Made by a program: the position numbers and the translations under genes. A DNA stretch of 64,000 bases from Enterococcus sp. 5H (GTDB lineage: Bacteria > Bacillota > Bacilli > Lactobacillales > Enterococcaceae): NCBI RefSeq assembly GCF_028128615.1, contig NZ_AMDP01000002.1, positions 372,001 through 436,000 on the forward strand, read 5' to 3'. The notes under the pieces are model-generated. The model made no database searches, was not told the origin of the DNA, and was given only the letters and a program-made list of their open reading frames with translations. Positions 25,517 to 33,535 of the stretch are shown here, in pieces. Numbering within the stretch: position 1 is the first letter of the stretch; the number at the start of each line of letters is the position of its first letter.

Positions 25517-25591
25517 TTATTTTTTTTCATTTAGAGCTAAACTACACAAACAAAATTAGTTTAGAGTAAAATGATAATTGAGGTGATTAAT

Positions 25592-26221
25592 ATGGAAAAA
25601 GAGTTAAGCATTCTATTAGCCAAACTTCAAGGTATTGCACAAACAGGTAAAAAATATGGAAATGATATTTTTGATCTAGAACGTTATGAAGAATTGGCTC
25701 AAATTACTAAGGAATTGACTAAAATTATTTATCCAGCAATATCAGATCAAAAATTATCGATTATTATCGACAAAGACGAAGGCTATGCAACACCTAAGGT
25801 TGATATTCGGGCTGTTGTTTTTAATTCAGCTGGGAAATTATTGCTTGTAAAGGAAAAAAGTGATAATGCTTGGTCTTTGCCAGGTGGTTGGGCAGATATT
25901 GGTTATTCCCCAAAAGAAATTGCTGAAAAAGAGACATTTGAAGAAGCTGGGATATTAGTGAAAGCGCAGTACTTAATTGCTGTTTTGGACAAAGCCAAGC
26001 ATGATTATCCAGCAGCCTTAACCTATGTTTATAAATTTTTTATTCGTTGTGAACCACTCAATGAACAACTTAAAACAGGAGTTGAAACTGAGGATGCTCA
26101 ATTTTTCTCCTTACCAGAAATTTCTATGCTAATATTGTCAGAAGAACGAGTAATAATGGAAAATATTGAAATGATTTTTAACGACTATCATAATAAAAAA
26201 GATACATTGATTTGTGATTAG
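25592..26221 (+). CDS. Nudix hydrolase with N-terminal Nudix_N_2 domain
   Basis: This 209-residue protein has a helical N-terminal domain (1-60; LQGIAQTGKKYGNDIFDLERYEEL), as found in Nudix enzymes acting on X-linked nucleoside diphosphates. A Nudix domain follows (VDIRAVVFN, WSLPGGWADIG). The Nudix box is imperfect: the first conserved Glu is Tyr (GYSPKE) and the REUXEE arginine is Lys (KETFEEAG), while the EE pair is kept. GAGGTG sits 7 nt before the ATG at 25592. ADP-ribose or nucleotide-sugar hydrolysis is plausible, but activity should not be assumed. Confidence 0.82.
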   Translation: MEKELSILLAKLQGIAQTGKKYGNDIFDLERYEELAQITKELTKIIYPAISDQKLSIIIDKDEGYATPKVDIRAVVFNSAGKLLLVKEKSDNAWSLPGGWADIGYSPKEIAEKETFEEAGILVKAQYLIAVLDKAKHDYPAALTYVYKFFIRCEPLNEQLKTGVETEDAQFFSLPEISMLILSEERVIMENIEMIFNDYHNKKDTLICD

Positions 26222-26243
26222 CATTGCGAAAATACTTTGAAAA

Positions 26244-26279
26244 CATTATACTATTTAAGGATTTGAAAAAGTATAGTGA
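26244..26279. repeat. Inverted repeat, possible weak terminator
   Basis: CATTATACT pairs with AGTATAGTG with one G-T pair across 17 nt. No T-run follows. Confidence 0.3.
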
Positions 26280-26324
26280 CAAATTTGCCAATGAGAGTTG
26301 TTGGTTAGAACAAGGAGTAAAAGG

Positions 26325-27257
26325 ATGAATCGTTTAGTAAAAATTTTAATAGCACTAGCACTATTAATCGTAGTAATTTTGATCGGAGCAGGCATGTATT
26401 TTTATAATTATGCAGTGGTTCCTTCTGAAAAAGACTTTCTAGCTGGAGACACACCGGGAACTGATGTGGAGTCTAAAAAGCCGGAAGAAAAGTGGTTTAA
26501 AGACGAATCTAATCGGGAATACTGGGATTTAACTTCTGAAGATGGATTAAAGTTAAAGGCAATCTATTTACCCGCTGAAGAAAAAACAGATAAAAATGTT
26601 ATCATGGCTCATGGATATATGGGGACTGCCGAAACAATGGCAAGCTTTGCTAAAATGTATCATGATTGGGGCTATAATGTACTTGTTCCTGATGCACGCG
26701 GACATGGCGAGAGTGAGGGAGATTATATCGGATTTGGCTGGCCCGAAAGAAAAGATTACGTTAAATGGATTGATAAGCTGATTAATGAAAATGGAAAAAA
26801 TGCTCAAATCACTTTATATGGCATTAGCATGGGTGGCGCGACTGTAATGATGACAAGTGGCGAACAACTACCGGAAAATGTCAAAGCAATCGTAGAAGAC
26901 TGTGGTTATTCGACTGTTAATGGTGAGTTATCCTATCAATTGAAAGATATGTTCAATTTACCATCGTTTCCGCTTATTCCCGTTACCAGCGTTATTACTA
27001 AAATTCGAGCAGGGTACTTTTTCGGAGAAGCAAGTTCCGTTGCCCAATTGAAAAAAAATAAAACACCGATTTTATTTATTCATGGTGATGCAGACAAATT
27101 CGTGCCGTTTGAAATGTTGGCAGAGGTTTATGATGCAACAAATGCACCAAAAGAAAAATTTGTTGTTAAAGGGGCAGAACATGCTCAAGCTTACAATGTA
27201 GATCCAGAAGCGTATAAAGATAAAGTTAACAGCTTTTTAACGAAATATGTAAAATAA
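26325..27257 (+). CDS. Membrane-anchored alpha/beta hydrolase
   Basis: This 310-residue protein has an N-terminal membrane anchor (residues 5-27) and an extracytoplasmic alpha/beta hydrolase domain. The nucleophile is S168 in YGISMGGA, the acid is in HGDADKFVP and the histidine in GAEHAQAY. HGYMGT forms the oxyanion region and DARGHGESEG is the usual strand motif. It resembles the YqkD/S33-like serine hydrolases of Firmicutes, whose substrates are unknown. AAGGAG lies 7 nt before the ATG at 26325. Confidence 0.88.
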   Translation: MNRLVKILIALALLIVVILIGAGMYFYNYAVVPSEKDFLAGDTPGTDVESKKPEEKWFKDESNREYWDLTSEDGLKLKAIYLPAEEKTDKNVIMAHGYMGTAETMASFAKMYHDWGYNVLVPDARGHGESEGDYIGFGWPERKDYVKWIDKLINENGKNAQITLYGISMGGATVMMTSGEQLPENVKAIVEDCGYSTVNGELSYQLKDMFNLPSFPLIPVTSVITKIRAGYFFGEASSVAQLKKNKTPILFIHGDADKFVPFEMLAEVYDATNAPKEKFVVKGAEHAQAYNVDPEAYKDKVNSFLTKYVK

Positions 27258-27264
27258 TAAAATT

Positions 27265-27303
27265 ATCGTCATCCAGATATAATGCTGGAGGCGATTTTTT
27301 ACT
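27265..27303 (+). terminator. Terminator of alpha/beta hydrolase gene
   Basis: ATCGTC-TCCAG pairs with CTGGA-GGCGAT with one bulge and is followed by TTTTT. Confidence 0.75.
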
Positions 27304-27404
27304 GTTTGAACTAAATGTATATCTGTTTTAACGATTTTTTTAATTTTACTATACATATGCTGGAATTCTTTGATATGATAATAAAAAGAAATGAGGTAAA
27401 ATGA

Positions 27405-28295
27405 ATGGAAGAACAAGTTAGGGATTATCTTCATTATTTACAAATAGAACGTGGGTTGTCTTTAAATACAAGAAAAAGTTATGAGCGAGATTTATATAAA
27501 TATTTAGCATTTGTAGAAGAACAAAAGATTGATTCTTGGCAAGAAATTGATCGATACATAATTATGGAATATCTACAAAGGTTACATAGTGAACAAAATT
27601 CATCTGCTACTATTATCCGAATGATTTCTACTCTAAGAGGTTTTCATCAGTTTTTAAGACAAGAGCGGCTGACCGATCATGATCCTATGCAGCACATTGA
27701 TTCACCTAAAAAAGCTCAAAAGCTTCCTAACACATTGTCCATTGATGAAGTAACTCTACTAATTGAAACACCCGATACATCAAAGCCACTAGGTATACGC
27801 AACCGTACAATTTTAGAAGTGATGTATGCGACAGGTTTACGAGTAAGCGAATTGGTTGATCTTAAAATTGGTGATTTACATTTAGCAATGGGACTTTTGC
27901 AAACACTTGGAAAAGGTGATAAAGAACGAATTATTCCATTAGGCGATTATGCCATTCAATGGATTGAAAAATATTTGGAAGAAGCACGACCGTTTTTAAC
28001 TAGGAAAAATCAAAATGAAATTCGTTTATTCGTAAACAATCATGGTAAACCGCTATCACGCCAAGGGGTTTGGAAGAACTTAAAGCAAATTGTGAGAGAA
28101 GCTGGGATCGATAAAAATATAACTCCCCATACCTTACGACATAGTTTTGCAACACATTTATTAGAAAACGGTGCTGATTTAAGAATTGTTCAAGAACTTT
28201 TAGGACATGCTGATATTTCAACGACACAGATTTACACACACATTACTAAACAACGGATGGCAGATGTATACAAACAGCATTTCCCAAGGGCTTAA
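27405..28295 (+). CDS. xerD: Site-specific tyrosine recombinase XerD
   Basis: The 296-residue recombinase resolves chromosome dimers at dif with XerC. It has an N-terminal SAM-like core-binding domain (1-85; YLQIERGLSLNTRKSYERDL) and a catalytic domain with the arginine in ATGLRVSEL, HTLRHSFATHLLENGADL, LGHADISTTQIYTH and the tyrosine nucleophile in IYTHI. Length and the following ribT-scpA-scpB-rluB order are standard for the chromosomal XerD of Firmicutes. It is therefore housekeeping, not part of an integrated element. Confidence 0.96.
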   Translation: MEEQVRDYLHYLQIERGLSLNTRKSYERDLYKYLAFVEEQKIDSWQEIDRYIIMEYLQRLHSEQNSSATIIRMISTLRGFHQFLRQERLTDHDPMQHIDSPKKAQKLPNTLSIDEVTLLIETPDTSKPLGIRNRTILEVMYATGLRVSELVDLKIGDLHLAMGLLQTLGKGDKERIIPLGDYAIQWIEKYLEEARPFLTRKNQNEIRLFVNNHGKPLSRQGVWKNLKQIVREAGIDKNITPHTLRHSFATHLLENGADLRIVQELLGHADISTTQIYTHITKQRMADVYKQHFPRA

Positions 28296-28320
28296 AAATA
28301 ATATATGAGAAGGTGAAATC

Positions 28321-28683
28321 ATGTTAAACGATTATCGAAAAGAGCAACGGAAAATTGCAATGGGACTGTTAAGTTTTCATCAAAAATTAACGGAGTATCA
28401 CTCCTTACTGAAAGAAATTGATACGTATGAAGGTGACGAAAATTTACAGTTATTCTTTTGGATACCTGAAGGAGAAAATAATATTCAAGGAATCATTGGG
28501 ATTGAAAAACAAATACCCGATATGATAATCGTTCATGATATCTCAATCAACCCTTCGTTTAGAGGAGAAAAATTAGGGTTTATGCTGTTAGACGAAATGA
28601 CAACGGTTTATCCAAATGCACAATTTTTAGGTACATTAGCTACATCTTCCTATCTGTCTAAATGGAAAGAATACAAATCATAA
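28321..28683 (+). CDS. ribT: RibT-like GNAT protein
   Basis: The 120-residue protein matches B. subtilis RibT in the N-terminal YRKxxxKIAMGLLSF segment and in the acetyl-CoA-binding region (IVHDISINPSFRGEKLGFMLLDEM). RibT is a GNAT-type acetyltransferase linked by name to riboflavin genes, but its substrate is unknown. Its position between xerD and scpA is the usual Firmicute one. An FMN riboswitch and ribU occur 2.4 kb downstream, not in the same operon. A GAGAAGGTG site precedes the ATG. Confidence 0.85.
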   Translation: MLNDYRKEQRKIAMGLLSFHQKLTEYHSLLKEIDTYEGDENLQLFFWIPEGENNIQGIIGIEKQIPDMIIVHDISINPSFRGEKLGFMLLDEMTTVYPNAQFLGTLATSSYLSKWKEYKS

Positions 28684-28721
28684 TTTTTATGGTAAACTAG
28701 AGAGTCGAAAAAGAAAGTTGG

Positions 28722-29507
28722 ATGATCTTGCAGGAAATTAATGTAAAATTAGATGTTTTTGAAGGTCCTTTAGATTTGCTCTTGCATTTAATTCAAAAGT
28801 TAGAAATTGACATTTACGATATTCCAATTGCTGCAGTAACTGAACAATACATGAATTATATTCACACTATGAAAACACTAGAATTAGAAATTGCTGGTGA
28901 ATATTTAGTGATGGCGGCCACACTGATGGCTATCAAAAGTAAAATGCTGTTGCCGAAACAAGAATTGGAAATATCTGATGATGACGAGAGTTTAGAAGGC
29001 GACGATCCGCGAGATGCCTTAGTTGCCCAATTATTAGAATATCGAAAATTCAAATACGCTGCAGGGCTTCTACACGAAAAAGAATCTGAACGTAGTCTGT
29101 ATTATACCAAAGAACCTATGGATATAGATGAGTATAAAGAAGATAATCCATTTTTGGAACCCAACCAAATTAATACAATTGATTTATTTTTAGCGTTCCA
29201 TGCTATGTTGGAAAAGAAAAAAAGTCGTCAGCCAATTGAAACTACGGTTGCAGGTGATGACGTATCTATTGAAGAAAAAATTTCAGAAATCTCAAAAAAA
29301 ATGTGCCAAATTGATCGAAATACACCGATGCGTTTTGACTCTTTTTTCACCTCCTTTTCCAAACAAGAAGTTGTTACAACGTTTATGGCGTTATTAGAGT
29401 TAATGAAAAAAGGAAGCGTTCATGTAGAACAAGAAGACAATTATGGTACTATACTTTTGTATAACAGATCTGATGAAATTGAAGCAAGTACGGAGGAAAC
29501 AGTGTGA
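28722..29507 (+). CDS. scpA: Segregation and condensation protein A
   Basis: This 261-residue kleisin closes the Smc ring in chromosome segregation. The N-terminal FEGPLDLLLHLIQKLEIDIYDI motif that contacts the Smc neck is intact. The acidic middle (EISDDDESLEGDD) precedes the ScpB-binding region, and a C-terminal winged helix (FLALLELMKKGSVHVEQ) follows. It overlaps scpB by 4 nt. The ATG at 28722 is taken as start; a TTG at 28728 would shorten it by two residues. Confidence 0.96.
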   Translation: MILQEINVKLDVFEGPLDLLLHLIQKLEIDIYDIPIAAVTEQYMNYIHTMKTLELEIAGEYLVMAATLMAIKSKMLLPKQELEISDDDESLEGDDPRDALVAQLLEYRKFKYAAGLLHEKESERSLYYTKEPMDIDEYKEDNPFLEPNQINTIDLFLAFHAMLEKKKSRQPIETTVAGDDVSIEEKISEISKKMCQIDRNTPMRFDSFFTSFSKQEVVTTFMALLELMKKGSVHVEQEDNYGTILLYNRSDEIEASTEETV

Positions 29508-30127
29508 CCACAGTAAGTCAAATTGAAGCGATTCTATTTGTAGTTGGTGAAGAAGGAATCGGCTTAGAAGAATTATCTTATTTATTAGAGATATCAACAG
29601 CTAAAACATACGAAGCGTTGACAAATTTAAAAGAGCGGTATGATTCAGATACACAGTCAGCATTAAATATTCTAGAGGTCGGTAATCATTTTGTTTTATC
29701 TACTAAAAAAACATTTGCCCCTTTATTAAAAAAATATGCACAGTCACCAATTTCTAATTCATTATCTCAAGCAGCTCTGGAAACCTTATCAATTGTAGCC
29801 TATAAACAACCAATTTCAAGAGTAGAAGTGGATGAAATTAGAGGGGTGCAATCAGCGGGCTCGATGCAAAAATTGGTAGCACGGCAGTTGATCGAAGAAA
29901 AAGGTCGAGTGGATGGTCCAGGAAGAGCTATTTTATATGGTACAACAGCTTATTTTATGGATTATTTTGGTTTGAGATCACTCGATGAACTTCCCGACAT
30001 TCATCAAATGGAAGAAGAAATCGCTGAAGAATTGCCTTTAGATCTATTCTTTGACCGCTATAAAGAATTAAATGAAGACGTTGCAGAAACAACAATAGAG
30101 TTAAATGAATCGGAGGAAGAAAAATAA
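29504..30127 (+). CDS. scpB: Segregation and condensation protein B
   Basis: This 207-residue dimeric kite protein has two winged-helix domains and binds the ScpA middle region. Diagnostic stretches are IEAILFVVGEEGI at the start, LSQAALETLSIVAYKQPI and EVDEIRGV in the second domain, and GRAILYGTT near the end. The GTG start overlaps the scpA stop, with GGAGG 7 nt upstream. It ends directly before rluB; the three genes form one operon. Confidence 0.96.
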   Translation: MTTVSQIEAILFVVGEEGIGLEELSYLLEISTAKTYEALTNLKERYDSDTQSALNILEVGNHFVLSTKKTFAPLLKKYAQSPISNSLSQAALETLSIVAYKQPISRVEVDEIRGVQSAGSMQKLVARQLIEEKGRVDGPGRAILYGTTAYFMDYFGLRSLDELPDIHQMEEEIAEELPLDLFFDRYKELNEDVAETTIELNESEEEK

Positions 30128-30844
30128 ATGGAAAGACTTCAAAAAGTGATTGCTCACGCAGGTGTCACTTCGCGTAGAAAAGCTGAAGAGTATATTGTTA
30201 ACGGTCGTGTCAAAGTTAACGGTAAAATTGTTAAAGAATTGGGGACACAAGTTGGTAAAAACGATCAAGTCGAAGTTGACAACGTTCCAATTTATCAAGA
30301 AGAATATGGCTACTATCTATTTTATAAACCAAAAGGTGTAATTTCTGCAGTATCTGATGATAAAGGAAGAAAAGTTGTAACCGATTATTTTACCCATATA
30401 AAAGAACGAATTTATCCAGTGGGTCGCTTAGATTATGATACATCGGGACTGTTACTTTTAACAAATGATGGAACCTTTTCACAAAAATTAACACATCCAA
30501 GTCATGAAGTCGATAAAGTTTATGTAGCCAAAGTAAAAGGTCTTGCCAAAAAGCATGATTTACTACCTTTAACAAAAGGAATGAAGATTGAAGGGTACAA
30601 AACAGCACCAGCTTCGTTCCAAATTATTTCTGTAGATCTAAAAACCAATACAAGTATCATTGAACTAACAATCCATGAAGGCCGCAATCATCAAGTGAAA
30701 AAAATGCTTCAAGCGGTTGGTTATCCAGTTCAAAAATTAAAAAGAGAAAAATATGGTGACTTAACTCTTAAAGGATTAAGACCCGGTGAATATCGTAATT
30801 TAAACAAAAAAGAGATTAGCAGTTTGTTAAATCAAGCGAAATAA
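30128..30844 (+). CDS. rluB: 23S rRNA pseudouridine synthase B
   Basis: The 238-residue protein has an N-terminal S4 RNA-binding domain (1-58; MERLQKVIAHAGVTSRRKAE) and an RsuA/RluB catalytic domain. The catalytic aspartate is D102 in GRLDYDTSGLLLLTNDG. The EGRNHQVKKML motif confirms the family. Position directly after scpB is the standard Firmicute arrangement and points to RluB rather than RsuA. GGAGG at the end of scpB serves as ribosome-binding site. Confidence 0.95.
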   Translation: MERLQKVIAHAGVTSRRKAEEYIVNGRVKVNGKIVKELGTQVGKNDQVEVDNVPIYQEEYGYYLFYKPKGVISAVSDDKGRKVVTDYFTHIKERIYPVGRLDYDTSGLLLLTNDGTFSQKLTHPSHEVDKVYVAKVKGLAKKHDLLPLTKGMKIEGYKTAPASFQIISVDLKTNTSIIELTIHEGRNHQVKKMLQAVGYPVQKLKREKYGDLTLKGLRPGEYRNLNKKEISSLLNQAK

Positions 30845-30945
30845 TCATTTTGGAAAAAACGTTAAAAGCGGCTGTGACATAAATATTTGAGTTATATCTA
30901 TGTCAACTAAAATCCAAATAATTGGTATGAAAAAGCCAAGCACTT

Positions 30946-30988
30946 CTAAAACCTGCACAATGCGTTTTATGCATTGTGCAGGTTTTAG
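30946..30988. repeat. Perfect hairpin repeat, copy 1
   Basis: An 18-bp perfect stem (CTAAAACCTGCACAATGC and its complement) closes a 7-nt loop. It recurs at 44024-44065 with a T-A pair changed to C-G on both arms. The shared 3' flank tagtc-n3-ttgctc shows the two are copies of one element. There is no T-run immediately after it on the + strand. Confidence 0.75.
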
Positions 30989-31099
30989 TCTAATTGCTCC
31001 TTTTTACCGCACCGTTTGTTTCTGTGTGACACGCTGAACATAAAGATTGCATTTTCAAATTTTCATTGTATAATGATTGTGTACTAAAAATTTAATAAA

Positions 31100-31222
31100 G
31101 GTTCGTCTTCAGGGGCAGGGTGAAATTCCCGACCGGTGGTTATAGTCCACGACCTACTTCATTTGAGGTGGCTGAATTGGTGTAATTCCAATACCGACAG
31201 TAAAGTCTGGATAAAGAAGATA
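31100..31222 (+). ncRNA. FMN riboswitch (RFN element)
   Basis: Conserved RFN blocks are present in order: cttcaggggcagggtgaaat, tcccgaccggtgg, ttccaataccgacagtaaag, and tctggataaagaaga. It senses FMN and should switch off the downstream riboflavin transporter gene. The associated terminator is at 31264-31295. The aptamer lies about 540 nt upstream of ribU, unusually far, because a tandem repeat fills the gap. Confidence 0.95.
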
Positions 31223-31263
31223 GGGCTTATTTGAATTGGCATTTTTCAGATAAGATAACTCTA

Positions 31264-31295
31264 CTCTATTTTCCCTGCAGGAAAATAGAGTTTTT
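31264..31295 (+). terminator. FMN-riboswitch expression-platform terminator
   Basis: CTCTATTTTCC pairs perfectly with GGAAAATAGAG across a 5-nt loop and is followed by TTTTT, 42 nt after the aptamer. It should form when FMN is bound. Confidence 0.88.
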
Positions 31296-31300
31296 GCTGT

Positions 31301-31545
31301 GAATCACTACACTTCGTTCCGATCACATCAAATTCTAAGAGCTGAAGCTCTAAGATTTGAAGGACTACGATTGGTCGAAGAACAGAGTAGATGATGAACA
31401 GTACTTGGCGAGCGAAGAGAGCGAAGTTACCCAAATATTGAATCACTACACTTCGTTCCGATCACATCAAATTCTAAGGGCTGAAGCTCTAAGATTTGAA
31501 GGGCTACGATTGGTCGGAAAACAGAGTAGATGATAGCAGTATGTG
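31301..31545. repeat. Tandem repeat, 139-bp period, related to R1/R2
   Basis: Two direct copies begin gaatcactacacttcgttcc at 31301 and 31440. The second copy runs with only a few changes to about 31545. The cacttcgttccgatcaca, ctaagagct-agctctaag and ttgaagg blocks match R2, so this is the same repeat family in tandem form. It lies in the ribU leader, after the riboswitch terminator. Confidence 0.8.
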
Positions 31546-31760
31546 GCAAAAGAAAAGAGTAACATAATATCATCAATCTCTAAAAGCTAATGCCCTTAAA
31601 GATGCAAGATAGATTAGACAAAAGTCTTATTGAGTCAAACATCAGTCAATATAAGGGAACATTTTTACTAGCTCATTCATAGTCAATAAAGAGAAATCAC
31701 TGAAAAATTTAATTTGGAAAAGTTCGTTTGAAGATGGGTCCTTAAACAGGAGGATTTCAT

Positions 31761-32369
31761 ATGCGAAACAACAAGGTACAAAAAATGGTAAGTGTAGCAA
31801 TGTTAGCGGCAATCGGTGTGGTTCTACAGTTCGTGGCGTTTCCAGTCATACCGGCATTCAGTTTTTTAAAAATTGACTTTAGTGATATTCCGATATTACT
31901 TAGTATGTTTTTATTTGGTCCATTGGCTGGTATTAGTACAGCCTTTATCCGATCTGTGTTGCATTTATTTATGACGGGTGCATCACCACAAAACTTGGTT
32001 GGAGATGTTACTGTATTTTTTGCAAGCATAGCGTTTACATTACCGATGTATTACTTTTTTAAACAAGGCAGCCATAAACTAGTGAATAAAGTTTTAGGTA
32101 TTACTACCGGCATTCTTGCGCTGACGTTCTTTATGAGTGTGGCAAACTACTTTATCGTTACACCATTGTATTTAAAAATATTTGGTGTTTCAGCTGGTGA
32201 ATTTTTAGGAATGTCTTTAGCTAAGTATGTAGCAATCGGAATAATTCCGTTCAACCTGATTAAAGGTGCACTTGTGAGTGCTGTTTTCTTAGTCTTACAT
32301 GCCAAATTATTACCTTGGCTGATTCGAAAAGAAAATCAATTTAATACCAAAATAACGCAACCTAAATAG
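31761..32369 (+). CDS. ribU: Riboflavin ECF transporter S component
   Basis: The 202-residue membrane protein is the substrate-binding subunit of an energy-coupling factor transporter that imports riboflavin with EcfAA'T encoded elsewhere. It has about six hydrophobic helices, an N-terminal VAMLAAIGVVLQF segment and the KIDFSDIPILL motif characteristic of RibU. The upstream FMN riboswitch independently supports the assignment. CAGGAGG precedes the ATG and a perfect hairpin terminator follows. No riboflavin biosynthesis operon is present in the window. Confidence 0.96.
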   Translation: MRNNKVQKMVSVAMLAAIGVVLQFVAFPVIPAFSFLKIDFSDIPILLSMFLFGPLAGISTAFIRSVLHLFMTGASPQNLVGDVTVFFASIAFTLPMYYFFKQGSHKLVNKVLGITTGILALTFFMSVANYFIVTPLYLKIFGVSAGEFLGMSLAKYVAIGIIPFNLIKGALVSAVFLVLHAKLLPWLIRKENQFNTKITQPK

Positions 32370-32372
32370 ATT

Positions 32373-32418
32373 AAAGTCCGAGAGATAACAATTATTGTTA
32401 TCTCTCGGACTTATTTTT
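32373..32418 (+). terminator. ribU terminator
   Basis: The 18-bp perfect stem AAGTCCGAGAGATAACAA and its complement is followed by TATTTTT. Confidence 0.92.
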
Positions 32419-32491
32419 ATCTAATGAAAAGTAATTGCTGATAAGAATAAAATTATGGTATACTGTTTATCACTTGATAAGGAGGGGCATA

Positions 32492-33220
32492 ATGCAGAAG
32501 AAACGCACACGTTTTTTAGTAATAGCTTTAGGAATCATTATTAGCTTATTAATTGTTGGGTTTATTTATGTAAAGACGATTACCTACCAACCGACTACAC
32601 AAGCACTGGATATTTCAAAAAATGCGGAGCTTAAGAATGATACACTAGTCTTTGAAGGAGATAAGGATCATCCGTCTTTAATATTTTATCAAGGTGCTTT
32701 AGTAGAGAATTCTAGTTACAGCATTTGGGCTCAAAAAGTAGCAGATGCTGGCTATACAGTTTATTTAGCGAAAGAGCCGCTTAATTTAGCTGTTTTAGGA
32801 CAAAATAAAGCAGAAAAAATTATTGAAGCAAATCAAGTAACTGATTATGTAATTGGTGGACATTCACTAGGCGGTGTTATGGCCAGTCGATTTGCTGCTG
32901 CTCACGAAGATCAAGACAACTTGAAAGGCGTTTTCTTTTTAGCAAGTTATCCTGATGAAAAAGGAAGTTTAGCAAATTTCAATGGTCAGGTTTTATCTTT
33001 GACTGGCTCGAATGATGGCGTATTAAACTGGGATGCTTATGAACAAGCAAAAGAATATTTACCAAAACAAACAGTTTTTGAGGAAATAAAAGGCGGAAAT
33101 CATGCCGGATTTGGCAGTTACGGTGAACAAAAAGGTGACGACTCTGCTGCAATCAACAATGATGAACAACAAAGTGAAGTAGCAGAAAAACTAATTCAGT
33201 GGTTAAATACAATTGAGTAA
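32492..33220 (+). CDS. Membrane-anchored alpha/beta hydrolase (family 5 type)
   Basis: The 242-residue protein has an N-terminal membrane anchor (about 8-29) and an extracellular hydrolase domain. The nucleophile is S125 in GGHSLGG. The acid is probably in LTGSNDGVLN and the histidine in KGGNHAGFGSYG, which is the signature of the small alpha/beta hydrolase family 5. The substrate is unknown; carboxylesterase annotations are generic. AAGGAGG sits 6 nt before the ATG at 32492, so the upstream extension to 32435 is not used. Confidence 0.85.
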   Translation: MQKKRTRFLVIALGIIISLLIVGFIYVKTITYQPTTQALDISKNAELKNDTLVFEGDKDHPSLIFYQGALVENSSYSIWAQKVADAGYTVYLAKEPLNLAVLGQNKAEKIIEANQVTDYVIGGHSLGGVMASRFAAAHEDQDNLKGVFFLASYPDEKGSLANFNGQVLSLTGSNDGVLNWDAYEQAKEYLPKQTVFEEIKGGNHAGFGSYGEQKGDDSAAINNDEQQSEVAEKLIQWLNTIE

Positions 33221-33275
33221 AAAATAGGATGACAAAATCAAAGATCAACCTTTGTTTTGTTATCCTATTTTTTAG
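33217..33275. terminator. Bidirectional terminator
   Basis: AAAAAATAGGAT-ACAAAA pairs with TTTTGT-ATCCTATTTTTT between convergent genes. Confidence 0.8.
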
Positions 33276-33284
33276 TTATAAAAA

Positions 33285-33497
33285 CTATTTTTCATTAATC
33301 TCTATTGCACGAACCGGACATTTGCGGTACGCTAATAACGCATGATCCTTTTGATTTTCAGGAATAAATTCTTGAAGAGCTTCATGATCTTTTGTTAAAA
33401 GAACAATTCCGTCATCATTATAATCAAAAATTTCTGGTGCATACACTTGGCATAAACCGCAAGCAATGCATTTTTCAGGAATTATTTTACATAACAT
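33285..33497 (-). CDS. fer: Ferredoxin, single [4Fe-4S] type
   Basis: This 70-residue electron carrier has cluster ligands C10, C13 and C16 in CIACGLC and C60 in KCPVRAI. This three-plus-one spacing is that of monocluster [4Fe-4S] ferredoxins such as B. subtilis Fer. As in B. subtilis it is divergent from ypbB-recQ. The gap between the two start codons is only 38 bp, so the promoters overlap. The redox partner is not evident. Confidence 0.92.
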   Translation of the reverse strand: MLCKIIPEKCIACGLCQVYAPEIFDYNDDGIVLLTKDHEALQEFIPENQKDHALLAYRKCPVRAIEINEK

Positions 33498-33535
33498 ATG
33501 TACACATCCTATTCTAACCTTAAAGGGGTATTGAG

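Noticed and set aside
27405-28295. Integrase of a mobile element
   Set aside because: Size, motifs and the ribT-scpA-scpB neighbourhood fit the housekeeping XerD; no att sites or cargo genes were seen.
30845-31099. Small RNA gene after rluB
   Set aside because: Only the hairpin repeat is supported; no promoter or T-run defines a separate transcript.
31301-31545. CRISPR array or minisatellite
   Set aside because: Only two units of about 139 bp with no unique spacers; they belong to the dispersed R1/R2 repeat family.
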